Assembly (NCBI GenBank): GCA_031002005.1
Contig: CM061919.1
Coordinates: 179,163,121-179,227,120 of the forward strand
DNA from: Vandiemenella viatica
Taxonomy: Eukaryota; Arthropoda; Insecta; Orthoptera; Morabidae
Direction: 5' to 3'
Length of the DNA: 64,000 nucleotides
The notes under the pieces are model-generated. The model searched no databases. It was given only the letters and a program-made list of their open reading frames with translations, and had not been told where the DNA came from. The number at the start of each line of letters is the position of its first letter. Position 1 is the first letter of the stretch. This document shows, piece after piece, positions 23,897-35,070 of this stretch. The translations under genes and the position numbers were made by a program.

Positions 23897-25482
23897 TTAG
23901 CCTGTCTTTGCTAATACAAATAGATTTAATGGTTTCCCTACACGTGAGCAGGAGATATATAGTTGCCCATGGGAGAAATACGTATTTTCCAAATCCAAGC
24001 CGCAAACGGACATTGTTTGGCCTTGTGATTTATTTATTTTCATAGCGAAAGCCAGACGAATCGAAAATTGAAGCCTTTTAAATGATATTGGATATTCTGA
24101 CTGTATCATTGGAATACGTGGCAACAGGACGATTTCTCTTTCTAAACATTCTAGTCAAAATAGTTTCTTCAAGAACATTTCCGGTGATCCTATTGATCAC
24201 CAAACGTGTACCGTTGCATAATCTAGGTGGATTCAAATTACGAAGAAGAATATTCGGTGAACCAATCTTTAACCGGAGATTGTGTGGCAGCATTCCTGTT
24301 ATATCCAAAGAGTTTAAAAACTCGTTTGGAAAATTTACGGCTTCATTTTCATCTGCAATAGTATCTATTGATTTAAAAGACATCAGATCACCTGGCAACA
24401 ACTGTTGTATCTGGAAGTTAATTTCGTTGACATCAACATTTTTTGCTGCCAAAATAGCACGATTACTGATCCAATTATGATCTAAGTAATTATTTGATAT
24501 ATCCAGGAACACACGCTGAGTTAGATCATTTTTGAGTGAACAACAGTGCAGAATTTGTCTGGCAATTTAATGTATTGTGTATTTCGATGCAGTTCTATTT
24601 CACCTTTTCCAATATCCAGCAATTGCTTACAAAATACTTGTGCCGATAGATCATTTTGCAACTGTACTCGCATGTTCATGGCCAATCAAAGTGTTTCGAC
24701 ATTCCGCCATAAAAACGATTGTTTTAAACATGCGTTAATGTCGTCGGCAAAAGTAGAGCGAGGAATCACTGGTAATGTCTGTCGGAAGCCACCAGACAGT
24801 AGTAGGACAGTACCACCGAAAATTTTATCGTTACCTTTCAAATCTTGCACAGTTCTATGAAATGCATCGAGTGAATGTTTATGTGCCATAGTACACTCAT
24901 CCCAAATTATAATTGAACTCTTTTGGAACACTGCAGCCATTCCACTTTTCTTTTTGATGTTTACACATTGCGTTTGGTTTGTTATGAGGGCAGCTTAAGT
25001 GCTGAAAGTGCGGTTCACCCACCATCTAAAAAAGTGGCAGCAATGCCTGACGATGCAATTGCCAATACGATTTTCTGTTGCGACCGTACCTTCGCAAGGA
25101 TCAGCGATATTAAAAATGTCTTACCGGTTCCACCTGGCGCGTCCAAGGAAAAAAAAAAAAAACCGCCTTGTTCAGCATCAACAGTCAGCATAATCCGATT
25201 ATAAATATTTTTTTGTTCTGCTGTCAGTATTGGCTCATTATTCGCAATAATTGTCGGTCGATCAGGTGACGGCATACCATAATGGTTAAGTGGCAAATGT
25301 GAAATTAAAATACATAAATCTTGACATGTATTGAACACTCGACCATTAACTGTTCGTAAAAATTCGAAAGAAGCTGGTCCGAGAACATTCACCAATAACA
25401 AACGCTGAAAGAAACATTCAGGTTGTTTTGGATGCACTGTGTAAAGTCGTCCTAATGTCTTGGCTTTGAATATGACTGCCAT
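23897..25482 (-). pseudogene. Helitron helicase pseudogene (copy B)
   Basis: Pif1-family 5'-3' DNA helicase domain of the Helitron transposase. In order: TAEQKNIYNRI, Walker A APGGTGKT with SLIL (25482-25015 frame), Walker B IIIWDECTMAHK (24686-24940), SGGFRQTLPVIPRS, then LDITGMLPHNLRL and RNLNPPRLCNGTRL (24078-24512), and finally LAFAMKINKSQGQ with FSHGQLYISCSRV (23897-24124). The blocks sit in different frames, so the gene is dead, but all core helicase motifs are recognisable. Confidence 0.92.
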
Positions 25483-25650
25483 CGAAGGATGTGGTTACGT
25501 GGCTACCATTTTTTTCCTAATTTGTTCTAGGAAAAATAGCTTGGAACATCGGTATATAATAATGTTTTTGCGAATTGGTGGAACACATCAGATTTTTGAC
25601 ACAACCTGTGAAAAATTCAGTTTGTGGTTTGTCGTTTTTGATGGCTCAAG

Positions 25651-26262
25651 TACGGATTTTAACTTCAAGCCAAATCAAAATGTGAGAATGAGGCAAACCT
25701 CGCTTTTGCCACTCAATCAAATACAGATAGCAACGTGTGTTACCGAAAACCGAATGTTTTACGATTAAATCAATCAATGATTTTAATTTTTGTTTGAACA
25801 CACGTGCCATGACATCATGACGATGTATTGATTGATGGCCTGGTAATAGCCAAGTTTGTATTTCCTCCCAATTCGGATTATAGGTAAATGTAATAAACAA
25901 ATCTGGACGACCATAATGAGGTACGTAAGTCATCGCATCTTGTGTATATTCCTGCATGTTCCGTGGACGGCCGATGTAGCTTGAAGGTAAAATAAATGCA
26001 TTACCGATATCATTGGCGTTTAAATTTTCATAAATATTGCCGATAACAGTATCTCGTAAGAGGATGTATTCCTTCCATCGTAATTTAGCCTGGTTGTATC
26101 GAATAAATCGCAAATGCTTGTTTTCAAACTTTGCGTATATATCCACGACGTATTGATGGCACAGTTGACGATATCGAAGGATATAGTTATCCTAATTACG
26201 CCTAACCATCAATCGGGGGGCGTAGTACTTCATTGAAGTAACGTTTTTATTTGTTTTATTAC
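25651..26262 (-). pseudogene. Helitron Rep domain pseudogene (copy B, exon 3 start)
   Basis: An open stretch of 166 codons (26146-25646), extended upstream to the splice acceptor. Contains FIRYNQAKLRWKEYILLRD, LPSSYIGRPRNMQEY, GRPDLFITFTYNPNWEE and the HUH-type motif GLPHSHILIWLE. The deletion junction at 25650 joins it directly to sequence that belongs after the linker, so Rep and helicase are no longer normally connected. Confidence 0.9.
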
Positions 26263-26436
26263 CTGAAAAAAAGAATAAATTAAATAGTAAAAAAAAAAAG
26301 AATAAATTAAATAGTAAAAAAAAAAAGAATAAGAAATCAATATGGTGGGCCCACTATAATTCGGCCCCTGGTCGGAATACCGCGGGTGTTCTGTTCTAAT
26401 AAAATAACGAATTAAATAGTTGAATATTAAATTTAC
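26263..26436 (-). other. intron 2 of Helitron copy B
   Basis: Donor GCTG^GTAAATTT at 26436 and acceptor TTTTTCAG^GTAATA at 26263. Splicing restores the frame DPVAG-NKTNKNVTSMKYY, which is how related Helitron proteins read across this point. The intron contains a direct repeat of an AT-rich 32-bp unit. Confidence 0.75.
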
Positions 26437-27717
26437 CAGCAACTGGATCACACTGTTTGATGTTGATGTGAAATTCATCCTGCCCTTGCCAGAATATCAG
26501 TGGATCCTGGAGTGCGTCATACGAACGGTGTAGATCCGAAATTATACTAACAGTTCTATCTTGACGTGTGACTTTAATCAACTGAGTCACCAACCATAAA
26601 AACTGCAACTTCATCTACGGTTGGCGCGTTGAACCTGCCAGCGTGTTCTCCTGATGGTAATTTGTCAGCTTTGATGACAATTTGATAGTTGTCATTTTTT
26701 AAATCGTGGCGACACAATTGAATAAGTTGATTATTATTTTCCAAAAAAATTTCCAACAATACCACAATTGCTCTCTCTTCTGCTTGTTCGATGAAATTAT
26801 ACTGGCACCTAGTTTTCAAGCGTTCCTCACTATTTACAATAAATTTGGAGAAACTTCGGGTCATCGTTTGGCATCGGTATCAACGACCCAATCTTATGGT
26901 ACACCTGGCCTCATATTTTGAATTTAGTTTCAAAATGACGTCCATCAGATGTGAGATTGCAAATTTTTGTTGCCCCAAAAGACGTCATCTGGAAGCAAGA
27001 ATTGAATTTGCGTGTCTTGTGCAGAATTCGCTCAGCAAGAAGGATTGTAAATGTTCTGGCGGATTGGGTAGCGGTAATAATACAACTTATCCTGATGCAC
27101 AACACATGCCGGCTGCTTCATTGCGGAATTTCAACGCTTGATAATATTGTCATATTTTGTTCATTGCACCGATTGCAATTTTAGAATGTGCAGAATAATC
27201 AATGGCTGGTGCATAATGGAAAGCAAGGCGAACAAATGATACACGTGTTAAAGCACGGCTGATTTGCTGTCTTTCTCGTTCTCTCTCTCTCTCTCTAAAT
27301 GTAGCCAGGGTCGGAGTTAGGGGGGGTAAGTGGGTCAAATGTACCCGGGCCTGCCGGCTGATGGGGGGCCCCGATTAACGGCTGGAGGGGCCCCAGGCCT
27401 CAAAGCCAAGAATCTGCCTTTTGTTGCATGGCTAAAAAAAAAAAAGGTCGCTCATTTTACCCCGGGCCCGAAATTCCTGGCGCCGGCCCTGAATGTAGCT
27501 ATGTGCTGTGCTCGTGCCGCTCTTGTTTTCGATATATTCTGTCACAGACGTTCATCACGCTGTTCTTGAGATTCTTGCATACGACGCTCAGCTGTCCTGA
27601 TTCTTTGAACTTCCTTACTTGCCGTGATTTGTGTTGCTGATTGATGAGCTCTCTCGTCGTGCGTCGTGCCTCTCTGCTACATGCATTGTCGAGGTTAGAT
27701 TCTTTGGCGACATTTCA
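26437..27717 (-). pseudogene. Helitron N-terminal exon 2 (copy B), MITE-interrupted
   Basis: The N-terminal region of the transposase upstream of Rep: ARRESS-like start, KTRKFNSCFQMTSFGATKIC (26911-27105), SVNSEERLKTRCQYN-like block and PLIFWQGQDEFHINIKQCDP just before the intron 2 donor. It has frameshifts and is split by the MITE at 27306-27491. Compared with copy A it shows the same order of blocks. Confidence 0.75.
27306..27491. mobile_element. hAT-type MITE in the Helitron
   Basis: 186 bp with short inverted ends (CAGGGTCGG at the left, CCGGCCCTG at the right) and a perfect 8-bp target duplication AATGTAGC at 27298-27305 and 27492-27499. G+C-rich and non-coding. Copy A lacks it. Confidence 0.9.
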
Positions 27718-28171
27718 CTGAAAAATATTTGAATTACAACAAAAAGTGCCCTTCTGAAAGCCTTAAAATAAGATACTACAATACAGTGGTGAAACCGGAA
27801 TTTTTTGGTCCATTGAAAAATACAGTAAAATGGAAGTTAAGAACTAATGAGGAAATATATAATAACATTGAAAAAGAAAAATAAGAATGATATTTTTTTG
27901 GATACATTTATAGCATGGATGACACCAGGCTTTCAAGAAATTTAGAAAGATGTGAAACGAAATAATACCAGTGAACTGTATGGAAAGAAAATTTTTTCGA
28001 TAGCAGACTTTGAATATGGCAGGATTCAAAGGTAAAGAGGTTTGCAATAATGGAGTACTGGGGAGGAAGAAAAAAAAAACAACAGGAGAGGAACTGAAAT
28101 TGACACGTGGTCTCTAGCTGACGATAACAAAAAGAAGAAGAAAAATGATAAGCTAGCGAAAAAATACTTAC
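27718..28171 (-). other. enlarged intron 1 of Helitron copy B with RT-like insert
   Basis: Same donor (CGT^GTAAGTATTT at 28171) and acceptor (TTTTTCAG or ATTTCAG type, 27718) as the 99-bp intron in copy A, but 454 bp long. The extra DNA (about 27735-28150) has a plus-strand segment that translates like ALKIRYYNTVVKPE, similar to the C-terminal region of some LINE reverse transcriptases. The identity of the insert is tentative. Confidence 0.5.
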
Positions 28172-28309
28172 ACGATTCTAGTTTATCGTAACGTTTTCTT
28201 CAATGTTACATTCATGTGTGTAATTACTTTGTCGTTAGGTATAATAACACACAAACGATGAACAACAATACAGTATAATTATAACACAATACACAGCACA
28301 ATTAAAATT

Positions 28310-28545
28310 GAAGAAACTCACACATATGGCGTGGAATAGACTGTAGCATAAATAAATCGAAATACAACGCCATCTACTGGATGGTTGGATAAATTAACAC
28401 ACCGCCATCTGTTAGGAATAAACTGTAGCATAAATAAATTGAAACAGAACGTGATCTACTGGATGATTAACCAACCTAGCTAACGAAGTGTTGTATCGAT
28501 AAGTTAACACATCGCCATCTGTTAGAAACTTATGGAACTATAATA
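28310..28545. repeat. direct repeats in the Helitron 5' region
   Basis: Two units containing ACTGTAGCATAAATAAAT, CTACTGGATG and GTTAACACA-like plus CGCCATCTGTTAG blocks. Copy A (23130-23260) has a single unit, so copy B carries a local duplication. Confidence 0.6.
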
Positions 28546-28553
28546 ATAATTTC

Positions 28554-28859
28554 GTGTGGTCGTAATGACCTGGTGACATGGTTTCTACTGGCTGGGCATT
28601 CTGCCCCTGTCGTAGCCGCCTTTACCTAGCCCGCCCATCCTGCCTGGTACAGGGGACCTACATTTTAACGTCGAATCCGAACCACAGCACCGTCCTGGCG
28701 TATTTCTCCTTATACATCATGCTGCGCCGGATGTTAATGCCGGGTTAAGTGTCTATAAAAATCCCTGCCGAGACAGGGACTCGAACCGGGGACCTTTCCA
28801 CCTCCAGTGGGATATCCTAACCACTGAGCCAGCAGACCGCTTAGCATTGGTGGCTTACA
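28554..28859 (-). repeat. tRNA-derived SINE inside Helitron copy B
   Basis: Minus-strand SINE of 306 bp with box A TGGCTCAGTGGTTAGG and box B GGTTCGAGTCC near 28780. The target duplication AATAATTTC is at 28545-28553 and 28860-28868. Copy A preserves the empty site, which fixes the boundaries. The 3' end is the side near CATTACGACCACAC. Confidence 0.92.
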
Positions 28860-29073
28860 AATAATTTCAAACAATTGACCTATGACAAATATTTAAAGAA
28901 CATTTATTTCACAAATAATAAATATTGAGGTCTATAATCCAGATAAAAACTATCCTATCTTTTAAGTTGGACTGAATTACACACAGTAAACCAAATTTCA
29001 TCTAAATCGGTTATGTAGTTTCGGAGTTCATCGCGGACGAACATCGTGACACGAGATTTTTATATATATAAGA

Positions 29074-30396
29074 TAATACGATACTGAGTTTTCGTATTTC
29101 ACATTGCATCCCAAAATCAGTTCAGGCATATGCGAAGACGGGTGCTGAGTCCAACAATAAAAAATTAAATTCATTCACAGCTCTAGTCACCGATATAATT
29201 TCTACAACCTTAGAGCCACCGTTAACAGTGCCGTCCATGTTTTAGAATTCTTTGAAGGAAATATAAATTTTCCCTTAACACGCGTAACATAAGGAAAAAA
29301 GATGTGTAAAAATATACTGATGTTTAACAAAAAAACTGAATATTTATTCTTTTGATTCCAACGAGATTACCACCGGAGAGTATATTTTCAACCTAACGAC
29401 ACGTATGCTTCACTGAATATATTTTTTTTTTAAATTTACTGAAATTTGGTTAACCGCTGTGCAATATTCACACCGACAGAATATAAACAGATGACGGATG
29501 AACCGCGGATGTGAATTACGGAAGCGGCCGTTTTCCGAGGCTATTCGTATCACGTGAAGGATGAAATCGCGCCGTCGAGCGCACAGTGTTTGGCCAAGCC
29601 TGTTGGACCGGATGGAGTGTGCACAAAACGCCGGATGAGCTTGTCACACACGTGTTAATACGGCTGTTTTATTCCCCCGCCTGGTAGCGGTTTTAATGTT
29701 TGCTCGTCTGGGCGCGATTAATCTGTGGAGATCATCTGCTTCCAGCATACTGCCGATTCAGCCCATCTCTCAGCTGACGTTTCAATGCCGTAACATTTAA
29801 GCGTGTCAAAATTTTTATCTCTGTTTGGTCCAGGATGCCGGTTGTCGTTCACATAGTGCATGATTGTCGTTGATTTTCAGAATTATCACAAGAGATGTTG
29901 ATACGTATTACTGGTATATGGATTGTTCATACATGCGTTAAATGGAGTATAAAATCTGTTATTACCAGTAGGATTAGAAATATGCAAATTTGAATCAGTG
30001 TTTTCTGAAATGGCGTATGTGACCAAACGTAAAATTTCGAAAAGATAACAAAAAACTTATCCAGATGCCTCATTACAAATTTTTTTCAGCTTTATATGGT
30101 ATTTTAATTTTAAATATATTACCTTAACATGTCCCAATATGCGATTTAAAAAGAAACTGAAAGTTCTATTCTCAAGGAACAATAAAAGACAAATGTGAAA
30201 AAGTCGATTATACCCTTTCAAAAAACGCCGATTCATTTGGAGTAAAATGCAATGAAAAAAGTGTAACAGTTGTGATATAATTAGCGCAGGCAATTACTTC
30301 GCTTCAATTTGAAAGCCATGTTTTCACTACTTCCTCTGTAAATGACAGTTTGGAGAAATAAATTGTTTTGGTATTTAAATAAGTAAAGATAGGGAA
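29074..30396. other. unassigned; GC-rich block at 29500-29850
   Basis: 29500-29850 is a CpG-containing stretch with no frame or motif that I recognise. It is a candidate for host regulatory or exon sequence. The rest is AT-rich. Confidence 0.35.
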
Positions 30397-30635
30397 CAGT
30401 AGCGGATCCGGTGGTGGGGGGGGGGCTAGGAGGCTGAAGCCCCCCCAAAAGCACCAAGGTCACCCCTACCGATATGTATGTTGGGGGCCTTTTTTTGCTA
30501 TACAATTTTAATAAGGGCGACAATCAGGAATAATGGGATTTCTGTCGGTGAACCCCTCCTTCCCCTAGTCAAGCCCCCCCCCCCCCCAAACCAAATCCTA
30601 GCCCCCCCAAAAACAAAATCCTGGATCCGCCACTG
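30397..30635. mobile_element. hAT-type MITE with G-run/C-run interior
   Basis: 239 bp with inverted ends CAGTAGCGGATCCGG and CCTGGATCCGCCACTG, and a perfect 8-bp target duplication ATAGGGAA at 30389-30396 and 30636-30643. Long G runs near the left end (30415-30426) and C runs (30570-30585) could form a strong hairpin or G-quadruplex. Confidence 0.92.
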
Positions 30636-30643
30636 ATAGGGAA

Positions 30644-31616
30644 AATAACCCATCATTTACCATTGTTGAAAGCAGCGACGAGTGTAGGCCTACAACACGA
30701 GAGACGATTACAAACGTTTAATATTTCTCTTTAAAACCTTATTCATGCAGGAGGAATCGAGCCAATACGTAAGAGCGATGTGCACACATCTAAGTTTACA
30801 CCATAGTCTTTCAATTACTGATAGATATTCTTTGTTTTTCTTTATTTCTGTTTTAATTCTAGGTTAAACAATAAAAAATTGCGTTATGGGGAAAACTTCG
30901 GTGTGTGCACCACTACTTTACGTAATGCCTCGAACCTTCCTGCATAAATAAGATTTTAAACGAAATATTTTATGTTTGTGTTCGACTAGTATTTTTGAGT
31001 TGTACAATCGTCGCAGCCTTCAACTTTAGTGAGTGATGGGTTATTTTCTCTATCGTTTGTTATATATATTACCTACAAGCTGTCTCCTTTTTAGCCAATA
31101 TAATTATTGTTGCTTGGATATTTACGACGACAAATGTGGGTAGGAAATTCAGATAAGACTGCAGAGAAACCAGTCATATCAACTTTGTAAAATCACAGTA
31201 GATCCTGATTACTAACAGAAAAATAACATTTTATCTTTGCGGTTAGTCTCTTGTTTCATTTCAAGCAATCTGTAATCTATAACTATTGTTTTCTATCCAT
31301 TCCCATTACGACCGACGTCCGCTATCACGTTAGTAAATTCTCTCTCTATAATTACTTTCGTCAACTGTGTTCATAGTAAACAATTGAACAATACTGCAAG
31401 TCTTAAATTGTTTAAACTTTCCATCATTTTAAGGGATGAGCTAGTATAATAGTAATAAAAGTGTCATACAGGTAAGAGATATACTTTTGCAACAATATAG
31501 GGTACGAACATAGATAGTATACTTCCCTCTGCTTCCCATGACTATCCTGTCCCTTCTTCCTGTGAGATTTATCAATAACTCTCTTCCTGTTCCATGAATT
31601 GCTAAACATGTTGATT
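30644..31616. other. unassigned DNA
   Basis: No gene or bounded repeat recognised. Confidence 0.4.
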
Positions 31617-31630
31617 TCATACTTCATATG

Positions 31631-31899
31631 GGTGTGCAAACTTCCGCGGTCGTGGTCGGTGTAATCTTGGTTGTCCGGGTTGAACCGCATCAATTTGTCG
31701 AAACCTAACGTTTCGGCCATCATTTTGTGGCCTTCTTCAGAGTACTGTCACGGCTGGAACTGCTGGCGGCGGTAGTTTGAGTGACTTTCTTTGGGATCTA
31801 TATAAAGGTGACAGTACTCTGAAGAAGGACACAAAATGATGACCGAAACCTTAGGTTTCGAAAAATTGACGCGGTTCAACCCGGAGAACCAAGATTACA
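31631..31899. mobile_element. inverted retroelement unit, probably Penelope-like
   Basis: 269 bp flanked by a 14-bp direct repeat TCATACTTCATATG (31617-31630 and 31900-31913). Inside are two diverged inverted arms (31660-31751 and 31808-31899) around a 56-bp centre. Each arm reads outward from the centre as CTGAAGAAGG, then ACAAAATGATG, then CCGAAAC and AACCAAGATTAC. Head-to-head copies and long target duplications fit terminal parts of Penelope-like elements, but no reverse transcriptase is present, so the class is inferred. Confidence 0.65.
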
Positions 31900-31913
31900 T
31901 CATACTTCATATG

Positions 31914-33399
31914 TTCAGCTAATTTCCAACTTCCTTCTATAACCTTCTTAAAGTGCAATCTACACTGCCACAAAACACTGCACTCCGTAAACATCTGGGT
32001 GTTACAAATAGTGGATTAAAAATTAAAAAATCATGTAACTTTACCATTATGCAAAAAATAATTTTACTTGTTCTTTTCTGACTTTGATGCTACTTTTCAA
32101 CTGCCGTAGATTTAAGTTACTTCCAAGTAACTTCCAAACTAAGCACAGGAACGACGTAGGCCTACTATTCAGTTAAGCTTGCTGGTATCTATGCACAACT
32201 GAAAATCTGAGGCATAGATCGCCATCTAGAGCAGAGCAATAAATGTACAAATATGCGCCGAAAAGTTTCAGTGTTTGGTTTGCCGATGGACGAATATACT
32301 TAAAATCACCAATATTAGAATTTTTTTATGCTTTAGGGATGAAACAATATATGTGTGCCTAATTATTTATTTGTAGGATCATGGGAAGTATTATACAACT
32401 ATGATGACGGTGTGTTGTAGCCTGTTGAGGAGAGGAATGAAGTAAAATTGACCACATTAGATAACCTTAGTAAACTGTATCTATAATACATAAAAACGCA
32501 GCTTTTCTCGGTGTTGATAATATAAAATTGTTCTCGGGTGACTAGTACATTCTCGACCGCACTTCACCAGAAGATGGCGACAGTAAATGAGATCGCCAAA
32601 ATATTATGTAATTATAACACTCCTTTAACTCGGCTAGAACAATTTTTATATGTATCTGTAATGAAAATCTGAGACATTTAAAAATATCAGAGTAGAAAGT
32701 GATTTCTCGTTTAGATTAAATTTAAGAGTTTAAATTTTCTGTTATAATCTGATCTGCGAGTAAAAAATTACCATTGGTACAAATTTCAGGTTTTTATGAA
32801 TACGGAAAGTACCTTAGTCAGTGGGTGAGTGTATAACAAATGTGAAATTTGGATATGAATAACTTACAAACTAAGAACAGGAACAAAACTAAATTTTATG
32901 TGTTTGCTAAGATTTCTGATCTCTGGTGGAAATTTGATGTATGTAAAGTCACTCAGTCTGAAGAAATTGAGGTATTAAAATGGCTCAAACCGCTTGGAGA
33001 AAAGGGTAGACAGTACCTTCATTGGGTATACGTAGAGGACGTACTGCCGTGTACCAGATCAGAAGCCAAAAGTTGTTTGTAATTGTTTGTTAAGGTTATA
33101 GGCTAAAGTGTCTGTGGAAGTTTAAATTGGAACTTGGTGATGTTGTGACAGCTGTAAGCTATCCCGTCTTTTCGATGATGGCGTGAAATTTAGAAGAGTT
33201 CTCTTTCAACACATGCAAGCCGTTCATAGTCTGGAAATGAAAAACTCTAGTGAATTCAATTAATATCGTTCCCTGACACAACTTTTATAACATTTATGTT
33301 ATATTGAAACACGTCTCCTATGCATTTCACCAGCTAGTATAGCTTGTGTACATAGAGCCTGTGCTCGTGACGTACAATCTACTCCGAGCGACACGACAC
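31914..33399. other. unassigned; contains a diffuse dispersed repeat
   Basis: A segment at 32325-32420 (TATGCTTTAGGGATGAAACA, ATATGTGTGCC, then TACAACTATGATGA) resembles 56835-56930. No coding motif. A 77-codon frame at 32849-33082 is unrecognised. Confidence 0.35.
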
Positions 33400-34344
33400 T
33401 AGGACTGTTGATAATATATCGATATATCGAAATATCGATAATTTTTTGAAAATATCGATATTTATGAGTGATACTTTTTAGGACGATATATCGATATTTC
33501 GATACTGAAATCTGGGTATCGGATTCGATATTTTTTGAAATAAGTTATCATTTTCGTTTGCTCTAAAAGACACTGTGTCCCTCAAATTTCTGTTACGCAT
33601 AGCTTAAATAAATCTTACCACGTTTCTATAATTAAATTGGAATTTATAGGTACCAAGTTTACTCATATGATGACAACAGTGAAGGCAAGGCATGCCGGCC
33701 TCGGTAGCGTAGGGGCTAGAGTGCTAACTCCGCGTGCCGAAGGCCGCCGGTTCGAATCCGGCCGCGGGCATGGATGTTTAAGTGTTGTGTGTCTGTGTGA
33801 ATGTCCTGTCCGTCCTGTGGCGTCCATACATTGGAAAAATACAATATATATACTGGATGACGACTTACACACTGAAAGCTATAATAATTACATAGAGCTG
33901 GCTGTATGGCCTCCGCTGCCAAATGCCATTAAAAAAATAATAATAATAATAAAAAGGCAAGGCATCGCTCGCCTAGCACGAATCGAACGCGAGCCAATTG
34001 TTTGAAATGAGCGTGCACACTATCCAGGGAAGTCCAACTGGAAATTAGTGTGTTAGCAAGAATACTGGGAAGTGTAAATAACAAATAGTGGCTAAGTAGA
34101 AAGCAAGAAAAGTAACACAACTAAGAGTAATCTATCAACATACAAAACTAAATGAAATTCCACGAAAAAAATTTATAAAAAAGTTATGTAATTTGGCCAT
34201 AATGCGTGCTATAATCCTACCTAAATAAATTCGTCAACTGTAGTGCTTATCAATCTTAAAAATACACTCAGATTTACCTAGAACCTCTTTCGAGTTTTAT
34301 AAATTTTACTAATTTTTATGAAAATTATGATACGCATAATGGTC

Positions 34345-34382
<38 letters not shown>

Positions 34383-34560
34383 ATCAATCATCGTCACCAA
34401 GAGAAACCATTCGAAAGTGAAATCCTGATTAAGAACAAAATCACACGTTTATTTATCAGTGGACAGCCTTATTTTTACAATGTTTGATTTTATGAAATTG
34501 AATTTATGAAAGTATCGATATATCGATGCATCGATATTTTAAAAAATATCAACAGCCCTA
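33400..34560. mobile_element. hAT-type non-autonomous element with nested SINE
   Basis: Ends are TAGGACTGTTGATA at 33400 and TATCAACAGCCCTA ending at 34560, with a perfect 8-bp target duplication CACGACAC at 33392-33399 and 34561-34568. Both subterminal regions consist of ATCGAT/ATATCGATA-rich palindromic sequence. 1161 bp including the SINE at 33694-33953, about 890 bp without it. No transposase is left, so it must have been moved in trans. A related, partly inverted copy starts at 55927. Confidence 0.9.
33694..33953 (+). repeat. tRNA-derived SINE in the hAT-type element
   Basis: 260 bp with box A near TAGCGTAGGGGCTAGAG and box B GGTTCGAATCC at about 33751, and an (AAT)n 3' end. Target duplication AAGGCAAGGCAT at 33682-33693 and 33954-33965. 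It belongs to a different SINE family from the CATTCGGGAGGA type. The 122-codon frame across it is meaningless. Confidence 0.92.
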
Positions 34561-34776
34561 CACGACACACACACTGCCTCGCGCCTTGTCATGCTACAAT
34601 GCAGGCGCCAAACAACTACACAACTTAGATAACAACTCTATATTACCCTGATTTCTAAACAAGCTACAGACTGTGGAAACGTAACAATATTACAAATCAA
34701 GTTACAAACATTAATACAGTTATTTAGTATACTTATAATTAATAAATTCAATATTAGTAATAATTATAATACTAAA

Positions 34777-35070
34777 TCTATATAATAAAAATGAATCACC
34801 AAATGTGTTGCTGACCGCAAAACTCGAGAACGGCTCGACCAATTCGGCTAATTCTTTTTTTATATTTTTGTTAAGGCACAAGGAAGGTTGTTATGGAGAG
34901 AAAAAACACAAAAATTGGAAGGAAAATAGTAAAAACAACACTTTTCTTTTCCCTCAATCAAAACAAAAAAGGTGCGTTAGGATTATCTTTGGTATGACTT
35001 CAAGTTGATTAGGCTCTATGGATATGCCTGCGTGTGATCAGCGAAAATAATATCACTGACGTACGTGTTA
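34777..35070 (+). mobile_element. Helitron 5' end fragment
   Basis: Starts A^TCTATATAATAAAAATGAAT and continues with CAAAACTCGAGAACGGCTCG, ACCAATTCGGCTAA. About 290 bp match the start of the next Helitron at 35460. No 3' terminus seen, so probably truncated. Confidence 0.7.

Larger units (their letters stand above)
23478..29073 (-). mobile_element. Helitron copy B, complete ends, internally altered
   Basis: Minus-strand element of about 5.6 kb. The 5' terminus is TCTTATATATATAAAAATCT at 29073, preceded on that strand by A. The 3' terminus ends in GGGTCAGCTAG at 23478, preceded by a hairpin with arms GTCAC and GTGAC, and is followed by T. This is the Helitron A^T insertion rule. Inside are a broken transposase gene with two introns, a hAT-type MITE (27306-27491), a SINE (28554-28859) and an RT-like insertion in intron 1. 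A piece of about 595 bp is missing at 25650. Its 3' end abuts the 5' end of copy A. Confidence 0.92.

Noticed and set aside
31660..31899. Functional hammerhead ribozymes
   Set aside because: The CTGAAGA and GAAAC strands are present, but I could not pair stem I or place a proper cleavage site, so only the resemblance is reported.
33637..34005. 122-codon frame, and a possible tRNA gene at 33700-33770
   Set aside because: Box A and box B belong to a SINE with a 12-bp target duplication and an (AAT)n tail. No cloverleaf continues on both sides.
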